Shown here piece after piece: positions 20,100 to 31,543 of a DNA stretch of 64,000 nucleotides; within the stretch, counting starts at the first letter, position 1; every line of letters begins with the position of its first letter. Source of the stretch: Microthrixaceae bacterium (GTDB lineage: Bacteria; Actinomycetota; Acidimicrobiia; Acidimicrobiales; DATDAH01). The notes below the pieces were generated by a model. That model saw only the letters and a list, made by a program, of their open reading frames with translations, did no database searches and was not told the origin of the DNA. A program made the translations under genes and the position numbers. The stretch lies in NCBI GenBank assembly GCA_020637195.1, contig JACJWK010000001.1, positions 138,501 through 202,500 of the forward strand, written 5' to 3'.

Positions 20100-21146
20100 A
20101 TGACCGTCGCCGGGAGCCGCCGCGAGGCGCGCGAGCGCGCCCTCGGGCTGCTGTACGAGGCCGAGAGCAAGGGCGAGCGACCGACCGTCGTGCTCGAGGG
20201 CCTGCCGGTCGAGCCCGATCCCTACGCGGCGCGACTGGTGGCGGGGGTCGAGGCGAACGCCGACGAGATCGACGCGCTCCTGCGCCGGTTCGCGCGGGGT
20301 TGGAGGCTCGAGCGCATGCCCGCGGTCGACCGCGCCCTGCTGCGGGTGGGGACCTACGAGCTGCTGGGCGAGCCCGACGTGCCCACGGCGGCGGTCGTGT
20401 CCGAGGCGGTCGAGCTCGCCGCCCGGTACTCGACCGACGAGTCGGGGCGGTTCGTGAACGGGCTCCTCGCCCGCATCGCGCGCGAGGTGCGGGGCGAGGG
20501 CCGGGAGGGGGCCCTTCCCCCCTCGGTCGAGCCGGCGGCCGCGAGCCGGTCGCCCGTGCCCGGCCCCGACGAGCTCCGCGACGCCGAGGTCGAGGTCGAG
20601 ACCGGCCTCGAGGTCGACGAGGACCTCGCGCTGGGCTCCGCGGCCGCGCGCTGGCAGCGCGGCCGCGCTGGGCTCCGCGCCGCGCTCGGCGCCGCCCCGC
20701 AGTCGATCCGCCGGTCGCCGACCGACCCGCCGACCCCGCGCCGGCGGGGTCGCCGCTCCCGCTCCCTCAGCCGCCACTCGGCGACGGTGTGGTCCGCCTC
20801 CGCCCGTGGCTGCCGGCCGACGCCCCCGCCCTCGTGGCGGCGTGGTCCGATCGTGACGTGGCCCGCTGGAGCCCGCCGCCCCGCCGCCGCGCGCTGGTCG
20901 ACGCCCGCCGGTGGATCGACGGCACGCCGCGCCTGCGCGAACGAGGCCTGGCGCTCGACCTGGTCATCGCCGCGGTCGGCCCCGGCGACACCGTGCTGGG
21001 CGAGGTCGGCCTCTCCGATGTCGTCGACGGCCGCGCCACCATCGGCTACTGGGTGGCCGCCGAGCACCGGGGGCGGGGACACGCCACCCGGGCCGTGCGC
21101 CTGCTGTCCGCGTGGGCGCTCCAGCGCCTGGGCCTCGACGCCGTGA
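20100..21146 (+). CDS. nusB: Transcription antitermination factor NusB; 3' end uncertain
   Basis: NusB binds boxA RNA with NusE/S10 during rRNA antitermination. Residues 1-135 from ATG 20100 are typical (SRREARERALGLLYEAES, then LERMPAVDRALLRVGTYELL, VSEAVELAARYSTDESGRFVNGLL). An acidic tail follows to about residue 180, and the same frame then runs on to 21146 as a basic Arg/Pro/Ser sequence opposite a GNAT gene in another frame. That extension is very unlikely to be real protein. Either a base error near the GC hairpin at 20640-20666 removed the true stop, or NusB has acquired a non-homologous tail. The credible product ends before about 20790. Confidence 0.8.
   Translation: MTVAGSRREARERALGLLYEAESKGERPTVVLEGLPVEPDPYAARLVAGVEANADEIDALLRRFARGWRLERMPAVDRALLRVGTYELLGEPDVPTAAVVSEAVELAARYSTDESGRFVNGLLARIAREVRGEGREGALPPSVEPAAASRSPVPGPDELRDAEVEVETGLEVDEDLALGSAAARWQRGRAGLRAALGAAPQSIRRSPTDPPTPRRRGRRSRSLSRHSATVWSASARGCRPTPPPSWRRGPIVTWPAGARRPAAARWSTPAGGSTARRACANEAWRSTWSSPRSAPATPCWARSASPMSSTAAPPSATGWPPSTGGGDTPPGPCACCPRGRSSAWASTP
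20627..20679. repeat. Direct repeat plus GC hairpin in the nusB tail
   Basis: A 16-base direct repeat (20627-20642 and 20664-20679) flanks a perfect 10-base inverted repeat (20640-20649 / 20657-20666, 7-base loop). This is where the coding signal appears to change frame between nusB and the GNAT gene, so a sequencing error in the hairpin is plausible. Confidence 0.6.
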
Positions 21147-21250
21147 CCGCGACGGTCGACCCGACCAACCGCGACTCGGTCGCCGTGCTGCGCCGCGCGG
21201 GGTTCACCGCCGACGCGCCCGACCGCTGGGTCCTCGCCGCCCGGCCCTGA
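20789..21250 (+). CDS. GNAT family N-acetyltransferase
   Basis: RimJ/RimL-type GNAT enzyme ending at 21250. From GTG 20789 it is 153 residues: VRLRPWLPADAPALVAAWSD, then LGEVGLSDVVDGRATIGYWV, the acetyl-CoA loop EHRGRGHATRAVRLLSAWA and the C-terminal PTNRDSVAVLRRAGF. The frame remains open upstream, and residues just before 20789 (PLPLPQPPLGDGV) also look like a normal N-terminus of this subfamily. The start may therefore lie further upstream, inside the nusB overlap. Substrate unknown. See the nusB entry for the frame conflict. Confidence 0.7.
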   Translation: MVRLRPWLPADAPALVAAWSDRDVARWSPPPRRRALVDARRWIDGTPRLRERGLALDLVIAAVGPGDTVLGEVGLSDVVDGRATIGYWVAAEHRGRGHATRAVRLLSAWALQRLGLDAVTATVDPTNRDSVAVLRRAGFTADAPDRWVLAARP

Positions 21251-21315
21251 GCCGGGGCCGGGCCGGCGCCGCGCGATCTTCCCGCCCGGGTCGGCCGCCC
21301 CGCGCCGCCGGCTGC

Positions 21316-21321
21316 TACGGT
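21316..21321 (+). promoter_or_regulatory. -10 element (TACGGT) of the pyr operon
   Basis: TACGGT places the transcription start near 21328, giving a leader of about 50 nt that contains the PyrR-binding loop and the ribosome-binding site before TTG 21379. Confidence 0.5.
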
Positions 21322-21338
21322 GCACTCCTGACCGTGAA

Positions 21339-21357
21339 CCGGGTCCCGTGAGGCCCG
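21339..21357 (+). promoter_or_regulatory. PyrR-binding loop in the pyr mRNA leader
   Basis: The RNA core UCCCGUGAGGC (21344-21354) fits the PyrR recognition consensus UCCNGNGAGGY exactly. It is closed by a short CGGG/CCCG stem (21340-21343 / 21354-21357). It lies 9 bases before the GAGGAG ribosome-binding site (21366-21371) of the pyrR frame. UMP-bound PyrR would stabilise this hairpin and reduce pyr expression. Confidence 0.75.
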
Positions 21358-21378
21358 AACGGACAGAGGAGACGCCGC

Positions 21379-21957
21379 TTGGCCGAACGCGAACGCCGCA
21401 TCACGCCCCCGTACGGGGGCGTTTTCGTTGCCCGGGCCCGGGTCATGGAGGCCGACGACATCCGCCGGGCGATCTGGCGCATGGCCCACGAGGTGATCGA
21501 GCGCAACCAGGGCGTCGACGAGACGGTGGTCGTCGGCCTCCAGACCGGCGGGGTGGCGCTCGCCGAGGCCCTGGCCACGGCCCTGCACGACATCGGCGAA
21601 GACCCCGAGGCGTCGCCGGTGCCGGTCGGGACGCTGGACGTCGCGTTCTACCGCGACGACATCGGCCTGCGGCCGGTGCTGCCCGAGGCGGTCACGGACA
21701 TCCCCTTCGACATCACGGGCAAGTTCGTGGTGCTGGTGGACGACGTCTTGTTCACCGGCCGCACCATCCGGGCGGCGCTCGACGCCCTCACCGACTACGG
21801 CCGGCCCCGCGCCATCCAGTTGGCCGTGATGATCGACCGGGGCCACCGGGAGCTGCCGATCCGGCCCGACTACGTCGGCAAGAACCTCCCCACCCGCCGC
21901 GACGAGGTGGTGGACGTCACCCCCGACGGCGTCGACATCGGGGAGATGCGGAAGTGA
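21379..21957 (+). CDS. pyrR: PyrR bifunctional regulator / uracil phosphoribosyltransferase
   Basis: RNA-binding repressor/attenuator of the pyr operon that senses UMP and often also has UPRTase activity. The PRPP loop [21 protein letters not shown] (split by family numbering around residue 115) and [16 protein letters not shown] near the N-terminus are typical. Two starts compete. TTG 21379 has a good GAGGAG site 7 bases upstream and gives 192 residues. ATG 21446 gives 170, closer to Bacillus PyrR, but has no clear ribosome-binding site. With the TTG start, codons 9-15 contain a perfect terminator-like palindrome, which may be regulatory. First gene of pyrR-B-C-carA-carB-pyrD-pyrF. Confidence 0.93.
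   Translation: MAERERRITPPYGGVFVARARVMEADDIRRAIWRMAHEVIERNQGVDETVVVGLQTGGVALAEALATALHDIGEDPEASPVPVGTLDVAFYRDDIGLRPVLPEAVTDIPFDITGKFVVLVDDVLFTGRTIRAALDALTDYGRPRAIQLAVMIDRGHRELPIRPDYVGKNLPTRRDEVVDVTPDGVDIGEMRK
21403..21425 (+). terminator. Terminator-like palindrome in the 5' end of pyrR
   Basis: A perfect 20-base palindrome (21403-21422: 8-bp stem, GTAC loop) is followed by TTTT (overlapping from 21422), i.e. an intrinsic-terminator shape. It lies 46 bases after the PyrR-binding loop and 24 bases after the TTG start, so it may act as a PyrR- or translation-controlled attenuator. Confidence 0.65.
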
Positions 21958-21994
21958 CGGCGACCCGGGTCCCGGTCGGCGAGACGGGCGCGCC

Positions 21995-22942
21995 GTGAGC
22001 CACGACCTGCTCTCGGTCGGGGACCTCGGGGCGGACGGCATCGACGAGGTCCTCCAGCTCACCGACTCGTTCGTCGAGGTCAGCGAGCGGGCCATCCCCA
22101 AGGTCCCCGCGCTGCGGGGCAAGACCGTCGCCTGGCTCTTCTACGAGGACTCGACCCGCACCAGGCTCTCGTTCGAGACCGCCGCGCGCCGCCTCTCCGC
22201 CGACGTCATGAACTTCTCCGTCGCCTCGTCGTCGGTGAAGAAGGGCGAGTCCCTCCGCGACACGGTCCAGACGATCGAGGCCATGGGCGTCGACGCCATC
22301 GTCGTGCGCCACCGGTCGGCAGGGGCCCCCTGGCAGGTGGCCAAGTGGGCCGACGCCTCGGTGGTCAACGCCGGCGACGGCTGGCACGAGCACCCCACCC
22401 AGGCCCTGCTCGACTGCTACACGATCCGCCAGCACCTCGGCTCGTGCGAGGGCCGGCACGTCGCGATCGTGGGCGACGTCAAGCACTCCCGGGTCGCCCG
22501 GTCCGACGTCCTGGCGTTCACCGCGATGGGTGCCGAGGTCACGATCGTCGGCCCGCCCACGCTGCTGCCGCCGAGCCTGGAGGGCTGGCCGGTCGCGGTC
22601 AGCCACGATCTCGACTCGGTGCTGCCCAAGGTCGACATCGTCTACCTGCTGCGCATGCAGCGCGAGCGGATGGCGTCGGGGCTCATCCCCTCGCTGCGCG
22701 AGTACACGGCCCGCTACGGCCTCACCCGGCGGCGGGTCGACCGCCTCGGCGAGGACGCGCTGGTCATGCACCCCGGCCCGATGAACCGGGGGGTGGAGAT
22801 CGCCGCCGACGTGGCCGACCTGCCCCGCTCGGTGATCGTCGACCAGGTGCGCAACGGCGTGGCCGTGCGCATGGCCGTGCTCTACCTGCTGCTCGGCGCG
22901 GGCAGTGACAAGGTCCTGACCGGCGTGGAGGGGGCATCGTGA
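21995..22942 (+). CDS. pyrB: Aspartate carbamoyltransferase catalytic subunit
   Basis: Second step of UMP synthesis: carbamoyl phosphate plus aspartate to N-carbamoylaspartate. 315 residues from GTG 21995. The carbamoyl-phosphate loop is [14 protein letters not shown] (about 49-62), with [13 protein letters not shown] (about 132-144) and the C-terminal [12 protein letters not shown] typical of ATCases. No pyrI regulatory subunit is adjacent; control is more likely through PyrR. It follows pyrR by 37 bases, and its stop overlaps the pyrC start (GTGA). Confidence 0.97.
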   Translation: MSHDLLSVGDLGADGIDEVLQLTDSFVEVSERAIPKVPALRGKTVAWLFYEDSTRTRLSFETAARRLSADVMNFSVASSSVKKGESLRDTVQTIEAMGVDAIVVRHRSAGAPWQVAKWADASVVNAGDGWHEHPTQALLDCYTIRQHLGSCEGRHVAIVGDVKHSRVARSDVLAFTAMGAEVTIVGPPTLLPPSLEGWPVAVSHDLDSVLPKVDIVYLLRMQRERMASGLIPSLREYTARYGLTRRRVDRLGEDALVMHPGPMNRGVEIAADVADLPRSVIVDQVRNGVAVRMAVLYLLLGAGSDKVLTGVEGAS

Positions 22943-24222
22943 GCGGGTTCGTCATCAGGGGCGGGACGGTGGTCGACGCCACGGGGACGCGGCGTGGCGA
23001 CGTGGCCGTCGACGACGACGGCACCATCGCCGCCGTCGGCGAGGGCCTCGAGGGCGGCGACGTCGTGGACGCCTCGGGCTGCGTCGTCGCGCCCGGGCTC
23101 GTCGACCTGCACGCCCACCTCCGCGAGCCGGGCCGCGAGGAGGCCGAGACGGTCGAGACCGGCTCGAGGGCGGCCGCGCTCGGCGGGTTCACCGCGGTGG
23201 TGGCCATGCCCAACACCTCGCCGGCCATCGACTGCGCCTCGGTGGTGCGCGAGGTGCTCGACCTCGGCCGCTCCGCCCCGTGCGACGTCCACTCCTCGGG
23301 TGCCATCACCGTGGGGCGCGCGGGCGAGCAGCTCACCCCGATGGCCGAGATGGCCGAGCTGGGGGTGCGCCTGTTCACCGACGACGGCGACGGGGTGCAA
23401 GACGCCGGCCTCATGCGGCGCGCCCTCGAGTACGCCTCGGGCCTCCCGGTGCCGGTGACCCTCGCCCAGCACTGCGAGGTCGCCGCGCTCGCGGCGGGTG
23501 GCCACATGCACGAGGGCGAGTGGTCGAGCCGCCTCGGCATCCCCGGTCAGCCGGCCGAGTCCGAAGAGCTCATGGTCGCCCGCGACATCGTGCTGTCGCG
23601 GCTGACCGGCATGCGGGTGCACTTCCAGCACCTGTCGACGGGCGTGTCGGTGGACCTGGTGCGCGAGGCCAAGCGCCGTGGCCTCGCCGTGACGGCCGAG
23701 GCCACCACCCACCACTTCACCCTCACCGACGCCGAGGTCGCCTCCTACGACCCGCTGTACAAGGTGAACCCGCCGCTGCGCCCGGACGCCGACGTGGCCG
23801 CGGTGCGGGCCGGGCTGGCCGACGGGGCCGTGGACGCGATCGCCACCGACCACGCCCCGCACACCCAGGAGGCCAAGGAGCAGGCCTTCGACGAGGCGCC
23901 GCCCGGGATGCTCGGGCTCGAGACGGCCCTGGCCCTCGCCCTCACCGAGCTCGACCTGCCCATCGAGCAGGTCCTCGCGCTCCTCTCGTGGCAGCCGGCC
24001 GCGATCGCCGGGCTGAGCGACCAGCACGGCGGCCCGGTGGCCGTGGGTCGCCCCGCCAACCTCTGCGTCGTCGACCCGACCGAGACCTGGACGGTCGAGC
24101 CTACCGCTTCGGCCAGCCGGAGCCGCAACAACCCCTACGCGGGCCGCACGCTCACCGGGCGCGTCCGCCACACGTTCCTGTTCGGAGAGCCCGTCGTCCT
24201 CGAGGGAGACGCCCAGCGATGA
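22939..24222 (+). CDS. pyrC: Dihydroorotase
   Basis: Zinc amidohydrolase that cyclises carbamoylaspartate to dihydroorotate. 427 residues from GTG 22939, the type I class usual beside pyrB in Gram-positives. Metal-binding [10 protein letters not shown] (about 55-64), later histidines in AQHCEV and TTHHFTL, and the catalytic TDHAPHT (about 303-309) are present. It overlaps pyrB and carA by 4 bases each. Confidence 0.96.
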   Translation: MSGFVIRGGTVVDATGTRRGDVAVDDDGTIAAVGEGLEGGDVVDASGCVVAPGLVDLHAHLREPGREEAETVETGSRAAALGGFTAVVAMPNTSPAIDCASVVREVLDLGRSAPCDVHSSGAITVGRAGEQLTPMAEMAELGVRLFTDDGDGVQDAGLMRRALEYASGLPVPVTLAQHCEVAALAAGGHMHEGEWSSRLGIPGQPAESEELMVARDIVLSRLTGMRVHFQHLSTGVSVDLVREAKRRGLAVTAEATTHHFTLTDAEVASYDPLYKVNPPLRPDADVAAVRAGLADGAVDAIATDHAPHTQEAKEQAFDEAPPGMLGLETALALALTELDLPIEQVLALLSWQPAAIAGLSDQHGGPVAVGRPANLCVVDPTETWTVEPTASASRSRNNPYAGRTLTGRVRHTFLFGEPVVLEGDAQR

Positions 24223-25309
24223 CATCCCCCATCCGGCCGGCCCTGCTGGTCCTGGCCGACGGCACCACCTTCGAGGGCGAGGCCATCGGCGCCGAGCCGT
24301 CCGGGGGCGTCGCCACCGGCGAGGTGGTCTTCAACACCGTCCTCACGGGTTACCAGGAGGTGATCACCGACCCGTCCTACGCCGGGCAGATCATCACCTT
24401 CACGTACCCCCACATCGGCAACTACGGCATCACCCCGCTCGACGACGAGAGCCGCCGGCCCTTCTGCCGGGGCGTGGTCGTCCGGGAGCTGGCGCGGCGC
24501 CGGAGCAACTGGCGGGCCACCGACGACCTCGACGGGTTCCTCCGCCACCACGCCATCCCCGGCATCGCCGGCGTCGACACCCGCCGCCTCACCCGCCACA
24601 TCCGCGAGGCCGGCGCGATGCCGGCCGCCTTCGGCACCGCCGACGAAGTCACCCTGAAGGCGGCGGCCGCCGCCGAGCCGGGCACCGACGGCACGGACCT
24701 CGTCGCCGAGGTCACCTGCGCCGAGCCCTTCACCGTCGGCGACGGTCCCCGTCGCGTCGTGGCCTACGACCTCGGCATCAAGGCCACGATCCTGCACCAC
24801 CTCGGCCAGCGGGCGACGGTCGAGGTCGTCCCCGCCACCACGAGCGCCGCCGAGGTCCTGGCCCGCCGTCCCGACGGGGTGTTCCTGTCGAACGGGCCGG
24901 GCGACCCCGCCGCGGTCACCGGCACCACCGAGGCCATCCGGGGCCTGCTCGGCGAGGTGCCCGTCTTCGGCATCTGCCTCGGCCACCAGCTCCTCGCCAC
25001 CGCCCTCGGCGGCGAGACCTACAAGCTGCCCTTCGGCCACCACGGCGGGAACCACCCGGTGCGCCGCCTCGACACGGGGGCCGTCGAGATCACCAGCCAG
25101 AACCACAACTACGCGGTCGCCGAGGGCTCACTGTCCACCGCCGACGTGAGCCACGTGAACCTGAACGACGGCGTGGTCGAGGGCATCCGCTGCCGGGACG
25201 TCCCGGCCTTCTCGGTGCAGTACCACCCCGAGGCGGGCCCGGGGCCCCACGACTCGCGCTACCTGTTCGACCTGTTCGACCAGCTCATGGCCGAGGGAGG
25301 GCCCCGCTG

Positions 25310-25310
<1 letters not shown>
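24219..25310 (+). CDS. carA: Carbamoyl-phosphate synthase small subunit
   Basis: Glutaminase subunit feeding ammonia to CarB. 363 residues from ATG 24219 (ATGA overlap with pyrC). The N-terminal domain has the [19 protein letters not shown] signature. The C-terminal class I amidotransferase domain carries the nucleophile in GICLGHQLL (Cys about 253) and the His/Glu pair in [12 protein letters not shown] (about 333-344). Its TGA overlaps the carB ATG by one base. The product carbamoyl phosphate serves both the pyr genes here and argF 31 kb downstream. Confidence 0.97.
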
Positions 25311-28624
<3,314 letters not shown>

Positions 28625-28649
28625 CCGCCGGCCGGCAGCACGGAGCGCG

Positions 28650-29561
28650 ATGGACCTGACCACCCGGGTCGGGTCGGTCACCCTGGCCAACCCGGTGATG
28701 ACCGCGTCGGGGACCGCGGGGCACGGCACCGAGCTGGCGCCCTACGTCGACCTCTCGGCCCTCGGCGCCGTGGTGGTGAAGTCGCTGTCGGCCGGGCCGT
28801 GGGCGGGCAACCCGGCACCCCGCGTGCACGAGACGCCGGCGGGAATGCTCAACAGCGTGGGCCTCCAGGGCCCGGGCGTCGCCGCCTGGCTCGAGGACGA
28901 CCTCCCCGGCCTGCTCGCCCTCGGCGCCACCGTGGTGGTCTCGATCTGGGGGCGGTCGGTGCAGGAGTACGCCGCCGCCGCGGACCTGCTGGCGGACGCA
29001 CCGCCCGAGGTCGTGGCGGTCGAGGTGAACCTGTCCTGCCCGAACGTCGAGTCGCGCGACTCGATGTTCGCCCACTCGGCGGCGGCCACCACCGAGGCCA
29101 TGGCCGCCACGGCGGGGTGCCGGCGCCCGCGCTGGGCCAAGCTCAGCCCGAATGTCACCGACCTGGCCTCGATCGCCGCAGCCGCCCGTGACGGCGGGGC
29201 CGAGGCGGTCACGCTGATCAACACCGTGATGGGCCTGCTGATCGACCCCGACACCCGCCGGGCCCGGCTCGGCAACGGCGGTGGCGGGCTCTCGGGGCCG
29301 GCCATCCACCCGGTCGCGGTCCGCGCGGTGCACGAGTGCCACGCGGCCCTCCCCGACCTGCCGATCGTCGGCGTCGGGGGCGTGGCCCGGGGCGCGGACG
29401 CCGCCGAACTGCTGCTGGCGGGGGCCTCGGCGGTGCAGGTCGGCACCGCCACCTTCGCCGATCCACGCGCGCCGGCCCAGGTGCTGGAAGAATTGACCCG
29501 CTGGGCCGGGCGCCAGGCCGAGCCCACCATCACCGACGTCCTCGGAGGAGCACATGACTGA
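28650..29561 (+). CDS. pyrD: Dihydroorotate dehydrogenase, class 1B catalytic subunit
   Basis: Oxidises dihydroorotate to orotate with FMN. 303 residues from ATG 28650. The N-terminus LANPVMTASGTAGHG, the EVNLSCPNV segment (about 125-133) and the terminal GVGGVARGADAAELLLAGASAVQVGTA match class 1B enzymes, which are cytosolic and normally paired with the Fe-S/FAD subunit PyrK. No pyrK lies between carB and pyrD or elsewhere in the operon, so the electron acceptor partner is unclear. The stop overlaps the pyrF start. Confidence 0.93.
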   Translation: MDLTTRVGSVTLANPVMTASGTAGHGTELAPYVDLSALGAVVVKSLSAGPWAGNPAPRVHETPAGMLNSVGLQGPGVAAWLEDDLPGLLALGATVVVSIWGRSVQEYAAAADLLADAPPEVVAVEVNLSCPNVESRDSMFAHSAAATTEAMAATAGCRRPRWAKLSPNVTDLASIAAAARDGGAEAVTLINTVMGLLIDPDTRRARLGNGGGGLSGPAIHPVAVRAVHECHAALPDLPIVGVGGVARGADAAELLLAGASAVQVGTATFADPRAPAQVLEELTRWAGRQAEPTITDVLGGAHD

Positions 29562-30261
29562 CCCCAGCACCGCGGCCTCGGCCCCCTCGGCCCGCGAACA
29601 CCTGGCGCTGGCCCTCGACGTCGACGACCTCGTGCCGGCCATGCGCCTCGGCCGTCAGCTGCAGCCGTACTTCCGGGTGGCCAAGGTGGGCCTCGAGCTC
29701 TACAGCGCCGTCGGCCCCGACGCCATCGGCGCGCTGACCGACCTCGGCTACGACGTCTTCCTCGACCTCAAGCTCCACGACATCCCCACCACGGTGGAGA
29801 AGACCGCCCGCGTGCTCGGCTCGCTCGGGGTCTCGTACCTCACCCTGCACGCCCACGGTGGCGTCCCCATGCTGCGGGCCGGCGTCACCGGCCTCGCGGA
29901 GGGCGCGGCCAACGCCGGCCTCGCCACGCCCATGGCGCTCGCGGTCACCGTCCTCACGAGCGACGCCGACGCCCCCGCCCACATCGTCCCGAAGCGCGTG
30001 ATGGTGGCGGCCGAGGCGGGCTGCGGCGGCATCGTCTGCGCGGCATCCGACCTCCACGACGTCCACGAGTACGCCCCCCGCCTGCAGCGGGTGGTCCCGG
30101 GCATCCGTCCGGCGGGCGCCGACGCCAACGACCAGGCCCGCACCGCGACGCCTCGCGAGGCCCTCGACGCCGGCGCCGACCTGCTCGTCATCGGCCGTCC
30201 GGTCACCCTGGCCGACGACCCCGTGGCGGCCGCCCAGGCCCTCGTCGCCGACCTGGACTGA
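29554..30261 (+). CDS. pyrF: Orotidine-5'-phosphate decarboxylase
   Basis: Final step to UMP. 235 residues from ATG 29554, overlapping pyrD by 8 bases. The catalytic Asp-Lys-Asp array is in FLDLKLHDIPTTV (about 67-79). HAHGGVPML and the phosphate-binding C-terminal PGIRPAG and DLLVIGRPV motifs are typical of the short type I enzyme, unlike the longer mycobacterial form. This completes the six-step de novo pathway within one operon. Confidence 0.96.
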   Translation: MTDPSTAASAPSAREHLALALDVDDLVPAMRLGRQLQPYFRVAKVGLELYSAVGPDAIGALTDLGYDVFLDLKLHDIPTTVEKTARVLGSLGVSYLTLHAHGGVPMLRAGVTGLAEGAANAGLATPMALAVTVLTSDADAPAHIVPKRVMVAAEAGCGGIVCAASDLHDVHEYAPRLQRVVPGIRPAGADANDQARTATPREALDAGADLLVIGRPVTLADDPVAAAQALVADLD

Positions 30262-30290
30262 GCCGGTTCGGCGCCGTCGGGAGGCGGCGG

Positions 30291-30296
30291 TAGGGT
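30291..30296 (+). promoter_or_regulatory. -10 element (TAGGGT) for leaderless mihF
   Basis: TAGGGT ends 7 bases before ATG 30304, in the 42-base gap after pyrF. No Shine-Dalgarno intervenes. Confidence 0.5.
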
Positions 30297-30303
30297 CCGA
30301 GGG

Positions 30304-30627
30304 ATGCCGCAACCGCCCGCGCTCACCGACGACCAGCGCGCCGCCGCCCGGGAGAAGGCCATGGCCGCCCGCCAGGCCCGTGCCCGCCTGAAGGAGGACC
30401 TGAAGGCCGGCACGATCGGCCTCGCCGACGTCTTCGAGCGGGCCGCCGGCGACCCGATCGTGGCCGGCACCAAGATGTTGACCGTGCTCGAGGCGCTGCC
30501 CGCGGTGGGCAAGGTGAAGGCCCGGCGCACCATGGACACCATCGGCATCGCCCACTCGCGGCGGGTGCGGGGGGTGGGGGAGCACCAGCGCGAGAAGCTG
30601 CTGGCGGCGTTCCCCCCGCGGTCGTGA
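30304..30627 (+). CDS. mihF: Actinobacterial integration host factor (mIHF)
   Basis: 107-residue nucleoid-associated DNA-binding protein found essentially only in actinobacteria, located between pyrF and gmk as in Mycobacterium and Streptomyces. The helix-two-turn-helix core is conserved: GTKMLTVLEALPAVGKVKA, then RTMDTIGIAHSRRVRGVGEHQREKLLAAF. The N-terminal helix is rich in Ala, Arg and Lys. The start at ATG 30304 fits the leaderless promoter pattern. Its stop overlaps the gmk start as GTGA. Confidence 0.95.
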   Translation: MPQPPALTDDQRAAAREKAMAARQARARLKEDLKAGTIGLADVFERAAGDPIVAGTKMLTVLEALPAVGKVKARRTMDTIGIAHSRRVRGVGEHQREKLLAAFPPRS

Positions 30628-31166
30628 ACATCGTCATCGCCGGCCCGGGCGGGGCCGGCAAGGGCACCTTGGTGGGCCGCCTCATGGCGCGCGACCCGAA
30701 CCTGTGGCTGAGCCGGTCCTGGACGACCCGGGCGCAGCGCCCGGGCGAGGCGGACGACGCCTACGTGTTCGCCACGCCCGAGGAGTTCCAGGCCCACGTC
30801 GACGCCGGCGGCTTCGTCGAGTGGGTGGAGTTCCTCGACTACCGCCAGGGCACGCCGGTGGCGGACCCGCCCGAGGGCACCGACGTCGTCTACGAGATCG
30901 ACGTCCACGGGGCGAAGGCCATCCTCGAGCACGACCCCGACGCCCTGTTCGTGTTCGTGACCACGCCGACGCCAGAGATCCAGGAGGCCCGCCTGCGGGG
31001 CCGGGGTGATCCGCCCGAGATCATCGCCAAGCGGCTCGCCAAGGCCGCCGAGGAGCACGACCTGGCCCGGTCGCTGCGGGCCCACGTGGTGGTCAACGAC
31101 GACCTGATCCAGGCCCTGCACGAGATCGAGGCGCTCGTCGCCGACGCCCGCGCCCGGGTCGGATGA
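30624..31166 (+). CDS. gmk: Guanylate kinase
   Basis: Phosphorylates GMP to GDP. 180 residues from GTG 30624. The P-loop is GPGGAGKGTL (about 7-16; the usual GPSGVGKGT has become GPGGAGKGT). The GMP-binding segment SRSWTTRAQRPGEADDAYVF and a lid region RGRGDPPEIIAKRLAKA follow. It is slightly shorter than typical (about 200), trimmed at the C-terminus. Coupled to mihF upstream; rpoZ follows with its own promoter. Confidence 0.94.
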   Translation: MNIVIAGPGGAGKGTLVGRLMARDPNLWLSRSWTTRAQRPGEADDAYVFATPEEFQAHVDAGGFVEWVEFLDYRQGTPVADPPEGTDVVYEIDVHGAKAILEHDPDALFVFVTTPTPEIQEARLRGRGDPPEIIAKRLAKAAEEHDLARSLRAHVVVNDDLIQALHEIEALVADARARVG

Positions 31167-31191
31167 CTCGGGATCGAGGGCACCGGGCTGG

Positions 31192-31220
31192 TATCCTGGT
31201 TCGCCCGCTGTCCCAGGAGA
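31192..31220 (+). promoter_or_regulatory. Promoter and ribosome-binding site of rpoZ
   Basis: TATCCT (31192-31197) is a good -10. It implies a start near 31204 and a leader of about 20 nt containing AGGAGA (31215-31220), spaced 4 bases from ATG 31225. Confidence 0.5.
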
Positions 31221-31224
31221 CCCG

Positions 31225-31533
31225 ATGAGCTCGCGCCACAACACCATGATCGACCCGCCCATCGAGGACCTGCTCTCGAAGGTCGACTCGAAGTTCACGC
31301 TGGTCACCCTCGGCTCCCGGCGCGCCCGCGAGATCAACTCGTACTTCAACCACCTCGGCGAGGGCCTGGGCAAGGCCGTGCCGCCGCAGGTCACCTCGCT
31401 CGCCCGCAAGCCCCTCTCCATCGCCTTCGAGGAGATCGCCGCCGACAAGATCGTCGGCGTGGTGCCCGAGCCCGAGGCCCCCGCGGCCGACGACGAGGCC
31501 GAGGCGACCGAGGGCGAGCCCGGCGACGAGTAG
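31225..31533 (+). CDS. rpoZ: RNA polymerase omega subunit
   Basis: 102 residues from ATG 31225. It contains the conserved omega fold that clamps the beta' C-terminus: MIDPPIEDLLSKVDSKFTLVTLGSRRAREI, then NSYFNHLG and ARKPLSIAFEEIAADKI. An acidic, low-complexity tail (about 83-102) follows. It lies in the usual gmk-rpoZ-coaBC order, 10 bases from coaBC. Confidence 0.94.
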   Translation: MSSRHNTMIDPPIEDLLSKVDSKFTLVTLGSRRAREINSYFNHLGEGLGKAVPPQVTSLARKPLSIAFEEIAADKIVGVVPEPEAPAADDEAEATEGEPGDE

Positions 31534-31543
31534 GGGCACCGCC

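Noticed and set aside
21446..21957. ATG 21446 as the definite pyrR start
   Set aside because: It matches Bacillus PyrR length but has no ribosome-binding site, whereas TTG 21379 has a well-spaced GAGGAG; kept as an alternative.
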